This document shows positions 23,112 through 30,550 of a stretch of 32,439 nt of DNA, piece by piece. Numbering within the stretch: the first letter of the stretch is position 1; each line of letters starts with the position of its first letter. The notes beneath the pieces were generated by a model. That model made no database searches and had not been told where the DNA came from. It was given only the letters and a program-made list of their open reading frames with translations. The position numbers and the translations under genes were made by a program. The DNA comes from Oscillospiraceae bacterium (GTDB lineage Bacteria > Bacillota > Clostridia > Oscillospirales > Oscillospiraceae): assembly GCA_020025715.1 (NCBI GenBank), contig JAHHRQ010000017.1:1-32439 (forward strand). The letters are read 5' to 3'.

Positions 23112-24059
23112 ATGCTTAATGAATTTATTGATGAAATGTATGTAGGGGACGAGGTTGAGGGCTTTTACCTGCTCAGCAGTGCAGAAGTGAGAAAAACCTC
23201 TGCCGGAAAGCCCTTTTTAAGCGGCACTGTTTCCGACAAAACCGGAAGCATAGATTTTACAATGTGGGATTATAAGGATACAATCTACCCCGAGGATCAG
23301 GGCAGAGTTATTTTCCTGAGGGCCGCTGTAAACGAGTACAGAGGAGCAATGCAGCTTAATGTGTCAAGATTTCGTTTTGCGGAAAGCTATGATAAATACG
23401 ATGTGGCAGATCTGGTGCCCACTGCGCCTATGGATACCGAAGAGGGGCTTAATAAAATTAAAGAGCTTATAAAAAGCATAGAGGACGAGGATTTTAAAAA
23501 ACTTGCAGAGACTATGCTTAATAAGCACATGGAGGAGTTTTCCAGAATTCCCGCTGCAAAGAGAGTGCACCACGGCTTTCTGGGCGGTCTTTTAATGCAC
23601 ACCTACAATATGCTGAGAACTGCGGATTTTCTTTCCGGCATTTATTCCGATGCCGTTAACCGCAGCCTGCTGCTCACCGGCACTCTGCTCCATGACTTCG
23701 GAAAAATGAAGGAATTTACCTTCTCTGAGCTTGGCATGGTAAGCGGATATTCCATTAAAGGCGATCTTCTGGGCCACCTTGTAATGGGTGCATCCGAGGT
23801 TGAAAAGCTGGCAAAGGAAATCGACATGCCGGAGGAAAAGGCGGTACTGGTGGAGCATATGCTTCTCTCTCACCACGGGGAGCCTGACCACGGCGCCGCA
23901 GTTATCCCGCAGATTGCAGAGGCGGAGCTGCTGCACTTTATAGACATGATAGACAGCCGAATGGAAATCTACGCAGAAACCCTCCCCAATGTTCCCGTGG
24001 GAGAATTCAGTGGGGAAATTTTCTCTCTGGAAAAGAGAATTTATAACCATGGACTTTGA
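23112..24059 (+). CDS. yhaM: 3'-5' exoribonuclease YhaM family
   Basis: The 315-residue protein equals YhaM in length and layout: an N-terminal OB-fold nucleic-acid-binding domain (about residues 12-90), a linker, and a C-terminal HD metal domain. The HD residues are visible: KRVHHGFLGGLLMHT (His163), LLHDFGK (His194, Asp195), LLSHHG (His254, His255) and FIDMIDSRM (Asp278). YhaM degrades short RNA and DNA from the 3' end in Gram-positive bacteria. The start follows AGAGAAAAGAGATAGTAAA, a modest ribosome site. It is probably a single gene; a TACAAT -10 lies near 23066-23071 with a poor -35. Confidence 0.92.
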   Translation: MLNEFIDEMYVGDEVEGFYLLSSAEVRKTSAGKPFLSGTVSDKTGSIDFTMWDYKDTIYPEDQGRVIFLRAAVNEYRGAMQLNVSRFRFAESYDKYDVADLVPTAPMDTEEGLNKIKELIKSIEDEDFKKLAETMLNKHMEEFSRIPAAKRVHHGFLGGLLMHTYNMLRTADFLSGIYSDAVNRSLLLTGTLLHDFGKMKEFTFSELGMVSGYSIKGDLLGHLVMGASEVEKLAKEIDMPEEKAVLVEHMLLSHHGEPDHGAAVIPQIAEAELLHFIDMIDSRMEIYAETLPNVPVGEFSGEIFSLEKRIYNHGL

Positions 24060-24071
24060 TTATCTGCTAAT

Positions 24072-24109
24072 AAAAGCATATCTCCTGAATTTACGGGGAT
24101 ATGCTTTTT
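24072..24109 (+). terminator. Terminator of yhaM
   Basis: AAAAGCATATC (24072-24082) pairs with GATATGCTTTT (24098-24108), extended by C-G and G-T pairs, followed by TTA. Confidence 0.85.
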
Positions 24110-24150
24110 AATGTTTATGGGCAATTCATATATAAGGCATAGGAATTTTC

Positions 24151-24179
24151 TGGACAGCGGGCAGTTAGAGTGCTATAAT
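24151..24179 (+). promoter_or_regulatory. Promoter of pepC
   Basis: TGGACA (24151-24156), 17 bases, TATAAT (24174-24179). The leader to the start at 24247 is about 60 bases and has GGAGATAAAGGAGG as ribosome site. Confidence 0.88.
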
Positions 24180-24246
24180 CGAGCCAACATATACAATCTG
24201 CCCGTTTTAAACAAAATTCAACAGCGGGGAGATAAAGGAGGAAAAA

Positions 24247-25575
24247 ATGGATACCTTACAGTCCGTAAGTTTTGATGACATAAAGCAGTTTCGGGACAGC
24301 TATCTGAGCAACACAATTTCCAAAGTCGCTACCAAGGCTGCTTCCAAATCCAGCGTAAACGATATTTGCTACGATACCCGGCACGCAGCAAAGATGAACC
24401 ACAAGTTCTCTGTGGAAATCCCCACCATGGGCGCTACAAACCAGAAATCCAGCGGCAGATGCTGGATATTTGCCTCTCTCAACATTTTAAGAGAAAAGGT
24501 CGCAAAGGAGCTTAACCTTGCTGAGTTTGAACTTTCACAGAGCTTCGTTTCCTTTTATGACCATCTGGAAAAGGCCAACACCTTCCTTGAGCATGTTATA
24601 GAAACTGCAAGCGATGACAGCGAGGAGCGCTATGTAAGCCACATTCTCTCTTCTCCCATAGGCGACGGCGGCTGGTGGGAGTTCTTTGTGGGACTTTGCA
24701 AAAAGTACGGCGCAGTTCCTAAAGAGGCCATGCCCGAAACTCAGCAGAGCGGCAGCTCCGCATCCATGAACATGCTCATTAACAGACAGCTTCGCGAGGA
24801 TGCACTGACTATCAGAAAAGAAATGGCAGCAGGAAAGAATATTGCCGAAATCCGCAGCATGAAAAAGACCATGCTCAGCAGAATTTATAATATTCTGGCT
24901 ATCTGCCTTGGCAATCCTCCCGAGAGCTTTGATTTTGAGTATGTGGATAAGGATAAAAACTACCATGCAGACAGAGGCCTCACTCCCAAGAGCTTTTATG
25001 ATAAATACATAGGCCGGGATGTTGAAAACATTGTCAGCATTTTAAATGCCCCCACACCTAAAAAGCCCTTTAACAGAACCTATGTTATTTCCCACGAGGA
25101 AAGCGTTTACGGCGTAAGCCCTGTTAAGAGCCTTAACATTCCCATGGATGAATTTAAGGCTGCTGTTATAAGACAGCTTCAGGCCGGTGATCTTGTATGG
25201 TTCAGCTGCGACTGCCACCCCTATGGTAACCGTGAGGAGGGTATCTGGGATACCGGTCTTTACGATTACGAAACTCCCTTCGGTCTTGACCTTAAGATGA
25301 CCAAAGGCGAAATGCTGGACTATCACGAAAGTGCACCTAACCACGCCATGCTGCTTACCGGCGTAAACTTAGTTGACGGCAAGCCTGACAAGTGGAAGAT
25401 TCAGAACAGCTGGGGCAATGAAAAGGCAGACAAGGGCTACTACATTATGAGCGATGAGTGGTTCGATAAGTACGTTTACTTTGCAAGCATTGATAAAAAG
25501 TACCTTACCGAGGAGCAGAATGAGCTCTTTAAGCAGGAGCCTATCGTACTTCCTCCCTGGGACGTTCTGGCATAA
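24247..25575 (+). CDS. pepC: Aminopeptidase C (bleomycin hydrolase family, C1B)
   Basis: This 442-residue cytoplasmic cysteine aminopeptidase releases N-terminal residues from peptides and is normally a hexamer with the active sites inside. The papain-type catalytic set is complete: Cys72 in NQKSSGRCWIFAS with Gln66 for the oxyanion hole, His366 in APNHAMLLTG, and Asn387 in IQNSWGNE. The C-terminal end PPWDVLA resembles the family tail that reaches into the active site and sets aminopeptidase specificity. The length matches PepC of lactic acid bacteria. It has its own promoter and terminator. Confidence 0.96.
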   Translation: MDTLQSVSFDDIKQFRDSYLSNTISKVATKAASKSSVNDICYDTRHAAKMNHKFSVEIPTMGATNQKSSGRCWIFASLNILREKVAKELNLAEFELSQSFVSFYDHLEKANTFLEHVIETASDDSEERYVSHILSSPIGDGGWWEFFVGLCKKYGAVPKEAMPETQQSGSSASMNMLINRQLREDALTIRKEMAAGKNIAEIRSMKKTMLSRIYNILAICLGNPPESFDFEYVDKDKNYHADRGLTPKSFYDKYIGRDVENIVSILNAPTPKKPFNRTYVISHEESVYGVSPVKSLNIPMDEFKAAVIRQLQAGDLVWFSCDCHPYGNREEGIWDTGLYDYETPFGLDLKMTKGEMLDYHESAPNHAMLLTGVNLVDGKPDKWKIQNSWGNEKADKGYYIMSDEWFDKYVYFASIDKKYLTEEQNELFKQEPIVLPPWDVLA

Positions 25576-25596
25576 AAAATAATATCTCTGTTTAAC

Positions 25597-25645
25597 ACAA
25601 AATCCCCTGATGCATAAGAAAACTATGCATCAGGGGAAGTTTTGT
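25597..25645. terminator. Strong terminator between pepC and smr gene
   Basis: TCCCCTGATGCATA (25603-25616) pairs perfectly with TATGCATCAGGGGA (25624-25637), with ACAAAA/TTTTGT flanks, so it can work in both directions. Confidence 0.9.
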
Positions 25646-25746
25646 ATTCCGGAGAAAAATATTTCGAGACCTATTATGATTAACGCCGCGCCGCCTGAAA
25701 TATTTGCTTTGTCGGCTAAAATTATGCCGGCTCATTCAAAACCGGT

Positions 25747-25998
25747 TTATTTTAAAATAAAAGTTGTGCTGCCCTGATTAAGGCCTATGCTTTTGGACTT
25801 GATGCGGGGGTGGTTAAATGACTTGCGCACCATGTTCATAAGCGCTTTTCCGCTGTGATAGCCGTGAATAACTTCAATTTCGCGCACTTCTTTAGGCGCA
25901 CTGTCCAGCTTTTGCTGAAGATATTTTTTGGCCTCAGCTGTCTGCATGTTGTGCAGGTCTATTGTCATTATAGGGGACTGATTAAGATTAAGACGCAT
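25747..25998 (-). CDS. Small Smr-domain protein
   Basis: The 83-residue protein is a stand-alone Smr (small MutS-related) domain. It shows the family pattern TIDLHNMQTAEAKKYL, then IEVIHGYHSGKALMNMVRK, where the LDLHG-like and HGxxxG-like motifs are present in slightly varied form (DLHN, HGYHSG). Smr domains act as nucleases or nucleic-acid binders in repair, recombination control or RNA turnover. AAAGGAGAG lies seven bases before ATG 25998. Its target is unknown. Confidence 0.88.
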   Translation of the reverse strand: MRLNLNQSPIMTIDLHNMQTAEAKKYLQQKLDSAPKEVREIEVIHGYHSGKALMNMVRKSFNHPRIKSKSIGLNQGSTTFILK

Positions 25999-26023
25999 AT
26001 AATCTCTCCTTTAGCTGCAAAGC

Positions 26024-26052
26024 AGTATAACAGCAGTTAAAGAAAAAATCAA
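26024..26052 (-). promoter_or_regulatory. Promoter of the smr gene
   Basis: On the minus strand TTGATT (26052-26047), 17 bases, TATACT (26029-26024), 26 bases before the start codon. Confidence 0.75.
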
Positions 26053-26109
26053 TCTTTGGGGCGGCTGCTTTTCACGGCCTAATACAGCCCCAATCCATAG
26101 AAAATCAAT

Positions 26110-26137
26110 TTGCCAATGCTTTTGTCTGTGGTATAAT
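26110..26137 (+). promoter_or_regulatory. Promoter of the CAT-like gene
   Basis: TTGCCA (26110-26115), 16 bases, TATAAT (26132-26137). It lies 61 bases before the start codon. Confidence 0.75.
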
Positions 26138-26198
26138 AAAACCATAAGATATGAAGAACAGGCGGCAGCTTAAACGGATAAGAAAGGTGGATTAAAAT

Positions 26199-26849
26199 AT
26201 GAATTGCGGATACCGTAAATTTGATGTGGAAAACTGGCCCCGCAGGGAGCATTACGAATATTACACACAGAAGCTTAAAATTGAATACAATATGACATCC
26301 AGAATTCAGGTGGATAATCTTCTGGAATTCTGCAAAACAAAGGGTTATAAATTCTATCCCACCCTTATCTGCATAGTGACAAATGTGCTCAACAGCCTTG
26401 AAAATTTCAGAATGTTCAGAGACAAAGAGGGAAATTTATGCGTATGGGATTATCTTATTCCAAACTACACCTTTTTCCACAAAGATGACCTGACCTTCTC
26501 TGACTGCTGGTCTGAATATTCTCCGGACTTTGACACCTTTTACAAAAATATTACCGAGGATATGGAGCGCTATAAGGACGTTAAGGGCATAAAGGCCCGC
26601 CCCGGTCAGCCGGGTAATTTTTACTGCATATCCTGCGAGCCGTGGACAGACTTTACAGCCTATGCGGCCAGAGCCACTAACAGCGAACCTCAGTTTTTCC
26701 CTGTTATTACCATGGGAAGATATGTTAATGAAAACGGTAAAACCACTATGGCAGTCAACCTGCTTATTGCCCATGCGGTATCTGACGGCTATCACGCAGC
26801 TCAGTTCTTTAACACTCTCCAGCAGGCTGTTAACGATATTGGAAAATAA
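26199..26849 (+). CDS. Chloramphenicol acetyltransferase-fold O-acetyltransferase (CatA-like)
   Basis: The 216-residue protein has the length and fold pattern of type A CAT trimers, which move acetyl from acetyl-CoA to a hydroxyl group. The active-site motif is IAHAVSDGYHAAQFF, with catalytic His192 and structural Asp196 matching HHAVCDGFH of true CAT. The substrate region reads SCEPWTDFTAYA where resistance enzymes usually have a PWTSF-like segment, and the N-terminus has the familiar WPRREHYEYY. Gut Clostridia carry many such homologues that are not shown to give chloramphenicol resistance; the substrate here is unknown. AAAGGTGG precedes the start. Confidence 0.88.
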   Translation: MNCGYRKFDVENWPRREHYEYYTQKLKIEYNMTSRIQVDNLLEFCKTKGYKFYPTLICIVTNVLNSLENFRMFRDKEGNLCVWDYLIPNYTFFHKDDLTFSDCWSEYSPDFDTFYKNITEDMERYKDVKGIKARPGQPGNFYCISCEPWTDFTAYAARATNSEPQFFPVITMGRYVNENGKTTMAVNLLIAHAVSDGYHAAQFFNTLQQAVNDIGK

Positions 26850-26852
26850 GAC

Positions 26853-26887
26853 AAAAAAGTTCCCGACAGATAGTCGGGAACTTTTTT
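26853..26887. terminator. Bidirectional terminator
   Basis: AAAAAAGTTCCCGAC (26853-26867) pairs perfectly with GTCGGGAACTTTTTT (26873-26887), five-base loop. It serves the CAT-like gene and overlaps the stop codon of the convergent gene at 26886. Confidence 0.94.
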
Positions 26888-27773
26888 AATTCCAGTAATG
26901 TTCATCGTAGTATTGCTCGGCTTCATCGTAGTCAATAAAATCGTTATACCAGTCATCGTAGAAGGTGTCAAAATCGTCGTAGTCTTTGGTGTTATATGGG
27001 TCGGAGCCATCGGAGCTGCTGTCCTTGGGATAGGGATAAACAGACTCAGGCTTAGGGGATGCTTTCGGCGGCACTGTATCATTGAGGAAAGCTTTACTCT
27101 GTCCTTCCTGGCGGCATTTAGCCTCGGCTGTTAAGGCTTTTAATTCTTCCAAATCGTCGTTAAGTTCTTTGGCGTAGGTAAATTCAATATCATCTGCCCA
27201 GATCTCAGCCCAATTGTAGTCATACTGTTCGTATGCAAGTCTCGCCTGACAGTATTTGTACAGCTGTTCACTGTCTTTATATGTCAGCTCATATGGTGCT
27301 CCTGCGTTTTCAAGCTCATCCAGTGCACCGAGGTAATCGCCTTGTTCGATATGTTGCAGACCGGAATTGTAACAGCTTACTTTTACATAATACGGATATG
27401 AAAATACGCAGACAACAACTGCAACAAGTATCATCGAAACAGCACTGTGCAGTATATTTTTTGAAACAGTAATTTTACCCCAATCCGCATTGACATTTTC
27501 TCCTTGCTTTAACAATGTCAGATTATGTGCGGTTTCCATTGCTTTGGCGATCAACTTGCAAATAATACAGGGACCCACTATAAATGAAGAAAAGAGAAAA
27601 ATGAGAACGAATATAACTTCATATGTGAGAATAATTTTATTTGCATATGAAATTGCCAGTGCTACAAGGGAAGATACAGCTAAAAGGCGGGAGACGGTTA
27701 AAAACAGCTCAGATCTGAGACAGCGTGCTGCTTCCTGCCGTGATTTATTTTCCGGCTGTTTTAATGTTTCCAT
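26886..27773 (-). CDS. Unknown membrane protein with TPR-like segment and acidic Tyr/Asp tail
   Basis: I do not recognise a named family. The 295-residue product has an N-terminal cytoplasmic stretch, two helices (about residues 26-70), a third near 110-128, then an extracytoplasmic segment YNSGLQHIEQGDYLGALDELENA typical of a single TPR-like helix pair. The last 60 residues are Pro/Ser-rich then dominated by Asp, Tyr, Trp and Glu, ending EQYYDEHYWN. ATG 27773 is preferred over ATG 27779, because AGGAG is seven bases from the former and one from the latter. It has its own promoter and shares the bidirectional terminator. The acidic tail could bind cations or cell-wall polymers, but that is a guess. 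Confidence 0.75.
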   Translation of the reverse strand: METLKQPENKSRQEAARCLRSELFLTVSRLLAVSSLVALAISYANKIILTYEVIFVLIFLFSSFIVGPCIICKLIAKAMETAHNLTLLKQGENVNADWGKITVSKNILHSAVSMILVAVVVCVFSYPYYVKVSCYNSGLQHIEQGDYLGALDELENAGAPYELTYKDSEQLYKYCQARLAYEQYDYNWAEIWADDIEFTYAKELNDDLEELKALTAEAKCRQEGQSKAFLNDTVPPKASPKPESVYPYPKDSSSDGSDPYNTKDYDDFDTFYDDWYNDFIDYDEAEQYYDEHYWN

Positions 27774-27805
27774 ATCCATACTCCTGTAAAGTTTTATATA
27801 AGATT

Positions 27806-27834
27806 ATTATACAATATAAAATACGCATCGACAA
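27806..27834 (-). promoter_or_regulatory. Promoter of the unknown membrane protein gene
   Basis: On the minus strand TTGTCG (27834-27829), 17 bases, TATAAT (27811-27806), about 33 bases before the start codon. Confidence 0.8.
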
Positions 27835-27883
27835 GGGGCGGCTTTAAAATGTGTACCGGGGAGATGTTTTATGCGCTGAGAAG

Positions 27884-27937
27884 AAAAAAGAACTAACCCT
27901 CGACTGAATCTCTGACTTTCAATCGAGGGTTAGTTCT
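27884..27937 (-). terminator. Strong terminator on the minus strand
   Basis: AGAACTAACCCTCGA (27889-27903) and TCGAGGGTTAGTTCT (27923-27937) pair perfectly over 15 bp, with a 19-base loop, followed on the minus strand by TTTTT. It can end transcripts of the HTH/membrane-protein pair, whose last stop is 316 bases upstream. Confidence 0.85.
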
Positions 27938-28093
27938 GCTGAATATCCGGACTTCTCATGCTTATGAGCCTCCTTCTATGTGGGAGCTTTTTTATTCACT
28001 CCTTTGTTGTGTCTATAAAATACCATAGAAAATCGTTACTTTCAAGTGGCAGAATGTTTGAAAATCAGCCTAAAAGCTTATAAAAAATGCTAA

Positions 28094-28157
28094 TAGACAG
28101 GAAAAAGTGAAAATGCTATAATAAATATGTTGGGCAGTCTGCGGACTGCCCTTTTTT
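28094..28157 (+). other. Near-consensus promoter running straight into a terminator
   Basis: TAGACA (28094-28099), 17 bases, TATAAT (28117-28122) is a strong promoter. Ten bases later GGGCAGTC (28132-28139) and GACTGCCC (28144-28151) form a hairpin followed by TTTTTT. Transcription starting near 28129 would end after about 30 bases. It may be the scar of a deleted gene or make a tiny RNA. Confidence 0.7.
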
Positions 28158-28253
28158 GTTCAGATAAAGCATACAACATTTTATTTAAACCAATGAACGT
28201 GTCTTTGTATCGGGAAAAGACCTGTGCGTACAGTAAGTACACGCAGACTTTAA

Positions 28254-28559
28254 TTATCCGGAAATTCCGAACCAAATCAGAAATGCAATTCCCATCAGCA
28301 ACGTAATAAGGCCGACCCATAAATATGGTTTCTCTTTGTATGCAAGATATTTATACAGTAATTCAACGGAACAGCCAATGCTCAGTGCACCGATACAGCC
28401 TTTCCATGCCGGATTACCTTTTACCAGACACATAATGGCTAAGATTTGTATACCGGTGGTTACAAAGGCCCATGAAACATTTTTTGAGTCACTGTCTATC
28501 TGCTCGTCCCGTTCATCTTTCAGGGGCTTGTATTTGGAGAAATCTTTAAAAAATCCCAT
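28254..28559 (-). CDS. Small membrane protein paired with HTH regulator
   Basis: The 101-residue protein begins with a charged segment (MGFFKDFSKYKPLKDERDEQ) and has three membrane helices (about residues 28-46, 53-68, 78-100). Proteins of this shape, with a DERDE-like motif before the first helix, are commonly found directly after small Xre-type regulators in Clostridia; their function is unknown. It overlaps the HTH gene by 14 bases, so the pair is translationally coupled, and its ATG is embedded in the end of that gene. Confidence 0.75.
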   Translation of the reverse strand: MGFFKDFSKYKPLKDERDEQIDSDSKNVSWAFVTTGIQILAIMCLVKGNPAWKGCIGALSIGCSVELLYKYLAYKEKPYLWVGLITLLMGIAFLIWFGISG

Positions 28560-28779
28560 TCTGTTTTTTATCCTCCAGTTCTTTGTTTTCCTTTAAACAG
28601 CATAACTCTTCAACGCTTACTCCGAATACTTCGGCTATACGGTAGGCAAGCATGAGAGAGGGATTGTACTGCCCTTTTTCGATTGAAATAATAGTGCGAG
28701 AGGAGACGTGAACTAAATCTGCCAGCTGCTGCTGCGTCATATTTGCATCAGACCGCAGCTCCTTAACCTTCGTTTTCAT
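28546..28779 (-). CDS. Small Xre-family HTH regulator
   Basis: This 77-residue protein is little more than an Xre/Cro helix-turn-helix: MTQQQLADLVHVSSRTIISI covers the two DNA-contact helices, and the following EKGQYNPSLMLAYRIAEVFG completes the five-helix domain. ATG 28779 has GGGAG six bases upstream; a longer start at 28812 would fall inside the operator. Its promoter region carries two adjacent palindromes (28795-28830), so it probably represses its own operon, which includes the membrane protein at 28254. Confidence 0.9.
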   Translation of the reverse strand: MKTKVKELRSDANMTQQQLADLVHVSSRTIISIEKGQYNPSLMLAYRIAEVFGVSVEELCCLKENKELEDKKQNGIF

Positions 28780-28794
28780 AATGCACTCCCTTAC

Positions 28795-28830
28795 ATATGA
28801 AGTAAGCTTCATGTGAAGCTGACTTCATAT
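28795..28830. promoter_or_regulatory. 36-bp double palindromic operator
   Basis: ATATGAAGT (28795-28803) and ACTTCATAT (28822-28830), with AGCTTC (28805-28810) and GAAGCT (28815-28820) inside, form a near-perfect palindrome. It can also be read as two adjoining 16-bp sites of the form ATGAAGTmAGCTTCAy. It spans the -10 box and the leader of the HTH gene, ideal for cooperative autorepression. Confidence 0.8.
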
Positions 28831-28855
28831 TACTGCAACTGCCAAAATTTGTCAA
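28827..28855 (-). promoter_or_regulatory. Promoter of the HTH/membrane-protein operon
   Basis: On the minus strand TTGACA (28855-28850), 17 bases, TAATAT (28832-28827). The -35 is perfect and the -10 overlaps the operator. Confidence 0.82.
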
Positions 28856-28931
28856 GCACTAAAGGCTGTTGCTGTTAAGGCGGCGATGTTATTTTCAACG
28901 ATTGCTCAAGTAAAACGAAACTACTGCGTTA

Positions 28932-28960
28932 TAGGAAAGCAAGGAGGCAGATGATATAAT
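28932..28960 (+). promoter_or_regulatory. Candidate promoter of the HTH-TPR gene
   Basis: TAGGAA (28932-28937), 17 bases, TATAAT (28955-28960), 32 bases before the start codon. The -10 is perfect, the -35 poor, as expected for a regulated promoter. Confidence 0.6.
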
Positions 28961-28992
28961 AAAAACACACTTGAAACGAAGGAGAAAACCAC

Positions 28993-30045
28993 ATGAATAT
29001 ACAACTCGGCAATAAAATCAGAAGCTTACGGCTTGCAAAATCAATGACTCAGGAACAGCTTGCTCAGGCCTTGGGCGTGTCGGCTCAGGCTATTTCCAAA
29101 TGGGAGAGCAACGCCAATATGCCTGATATTCAGATGCTGCCGGAACTTGCGGTGATTTTCGGAACATCTATTGATGAGTTATTTACAATGACCGATGATA
29201 GCCGCATGGATAGGATTGAAAATCAGCTGGACAGCATCAGATTTCTCGAATCAGGTGTATTTGAACAGAACGAGCAGTTCCTGAAAACCTGTATTGAGAA
29301 TCCACGGTACGAAGCCAGAGCTACGCTTTTGCTGGCTCAGCTTTACAACAAACGGGCCGAAGAATACAGGGACATGGCAAAACCTGTGGCGCGAAAAGCG
29401 CTTCTGCTGAACCCTTCCGCCAAAGAGGCACACAATGCCGTATTTGACGCAGAAAACGGACCGTTCAGCGATTGGAATTTAAATAATTTTGCAAATCTCA
29501 TTGATTTCTACAAGGACATTGTGAAGAAGCACCCAGATGATATTAGAAATTACTTCTGGCTTCTGAAGCTGCTTATCCATGACCATAGGCTGGAGGAAGC
29601 AAGAATGTATGCAGAGCAAATGCGGCAGGTTGATAACACCTATCATTATGAAATGTACATGGGTCAGATTTGCAAAGAGGACTGTGATCTGAATTCGGCA
29701 ATGGCGTGGTGGAAGAAAATGACGGAGCACAGCCCGGAAAAATGGATAGTTTGGGCAGAATATGGAGATGTTTTAGCAAAGCTGGGGAAATATGATGAGG
29801 CTGTTTTCTATTACAAAAAAGCAATGCCGCTCAGGCCGCGCCCCAGATTTATAGACTGCGAGGATGCTGTTGCAGATATATGTCTCATTCGCAAAGATCT
29901 GGAAGGTGCCCTGCAAATGAAAGAACAGAGCTTACGGATAACTATGGAGGACTGGACCGCAGAGGGCGAAGTCGTGCATCAGATTCAGAGGGAGATACAA
30001 AGCTTGAAAGACAGAATAAATTCTCAAAATCAGGAAGTCAGATAA
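28993..30045 (+). CDS. Xre-family HTH regulator with TPR-like C-terminal domain
   Basis: Residues 1-65 form an Xre helix-turn-helix (KSMTQEQLAQALGVSAQAIS, then KWESNANMPDIQMLPELAVIFG). The remaining 285 residues are helical repeats of the TPR type, for example NPRYEARATLLLAQLYNKRA, HRLEEARMYAEQM and AEYGDVLAKLGKYDEAVFYYKKA. This architecture recalls peptide-sensing RRNPP regulators, although many such Clostridia proteins have no known ligand. GAAGGAG lies eight bases before the start. It is divergent from the small HTH operon, and no peptide pheromone gene is evident beside it. Confidence 0.88.
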   Translation: MNIQLGNKIRSLRLAKSMTQEQLAQALGVSAQAISKWESNANMPDIQMLPELAVIFGTSIDELFTMTDDSRMDRIENQLDSIRFLESGVFEQNEQFLKTCIENPRYEARATLLLAQLYNKRAEEYRDMAKPVARKALLLNPSAKEAHNAVFDAENGPFSDWNLNNFANLIDFYKDIVKKHPDDIRNYFWLLKLLIHDHRLEEARMYAEQMRQVDNTYHYEMYMGQICKEDCDLNSAMAWWKKMTEHSPEKWIVWAEYGDVLAKLGKYDEAVFYYKKAMPLRPRPRFIDCEDAVADICLIRKDLEGALQMKEQSLRITMEDWTAEGEVVHQIQREIQSLKDRINSQNQEVR

Positions 30046-30207
30046 AGCGGTAATCTATGATAATTACAGCTTTATGTGAGCAGCCCAAAAGCTTATACAT
30101 AATGCCTATGAATGAAGTGAACATACACCTGATGGCTGGATATAAGTGCAGACTTAATGAGAATATATGCTTATCTGTAAGAGTGAAAAGGGGAAATAAA
30201 AAATAAA

Positions 30208-30245
30208 AACGAGGCATCCGAAACCGTGTTTTAGGATGCCTCGTT
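30208..30245. terminator. Terminator after the HTH-TPR gene
   Basis: AACGAGGCATCC (30208-30219) and GGATGCCTCGTT (30234-30245) pair perfectly with a 14-base loop. A-rich upstream and T-rich downstream flanks allow use in both directions; the minus-strand U tract is the stronger. Confidence 0.8.
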
Positions 30246-30275
30246 ATTTCATTTTCAGCTTAGAAGTTATGGGAG

Positions 30276-30473
30276 TTACTTATCTTCCGCATATCCGCAG
30301 CTCATGACCATACAGCCGGAGTCACCGATATAAATGAGATAGTTCCGATTGATGTCGGAACTTTTCACAGTTCCATACATTGCAGAATGTTTCATACAGG
30401 GAGCGTAGCAGATATGGAACAGCTGGGCGGTACTGTCAGAATAAATGTTCCGGCCATTAAAGGGCGGAAAGTA
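30276..30473 (-). pseudogene. Possible C-terminal fragment of an unknown gene
   Basis: A minus-strand frame of 65 residues without a credible start reads NGRNIYSDSTAQLFHICYAP and later NRNYLIYIGDSGCMVMSCGY, ending in TAA 31 bases before a hairpin with a strong minus-strand U tract. The gene-end arrangement suggests a truncated 3' end. I do not recognise the family, and a plus-strand frame overlaps it, so this could be chance. Confidence 0.3.
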
Positions 30474-30550
30474 AGAAAATATGCATGGGAGAAGATAAAA
30501 ATATTTGGGCCTGATAAATAGCCTATTCCGACAAATGCGCAGGCAAATTA

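Larger units (their letters stand above)
27838..28253. other. Gap with a terminator and a promoter-terminator unit
   Basis: The gap holds the strong minus-strand terminator, a weak hairpin GAGCCTCC/GGGAGCTTTTTT on the plus strand near 27965-27997, and the promoter-plus-terminator pair at 28094-28157. I see no gene with a ribosome site. Confidence 0.5.
30046..30550. other. 505-base gap with a terminator and possible gene relics
   Basis: It holds an open frame of 49 codons at 30057-30206 (+) with a poor ribosome site, the hairpin at 30208-30245, a possible minus-strand C-terminal gene fragment (30276-30473), and an overlapping 44-codon plus-strand frame (30387-30521) ending KIKIFGPDK. A 30-base stretch near 30082 resembles one near 28070. 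Confidence 0.5.

Noticed and set aside
26199..26849. Chloramphenicol resistance gene
   Set aside because: Only the fold and catalytic motif match. Many gut Clostridia homologues exist without demonstrated resistance, so no resistance claim is made.
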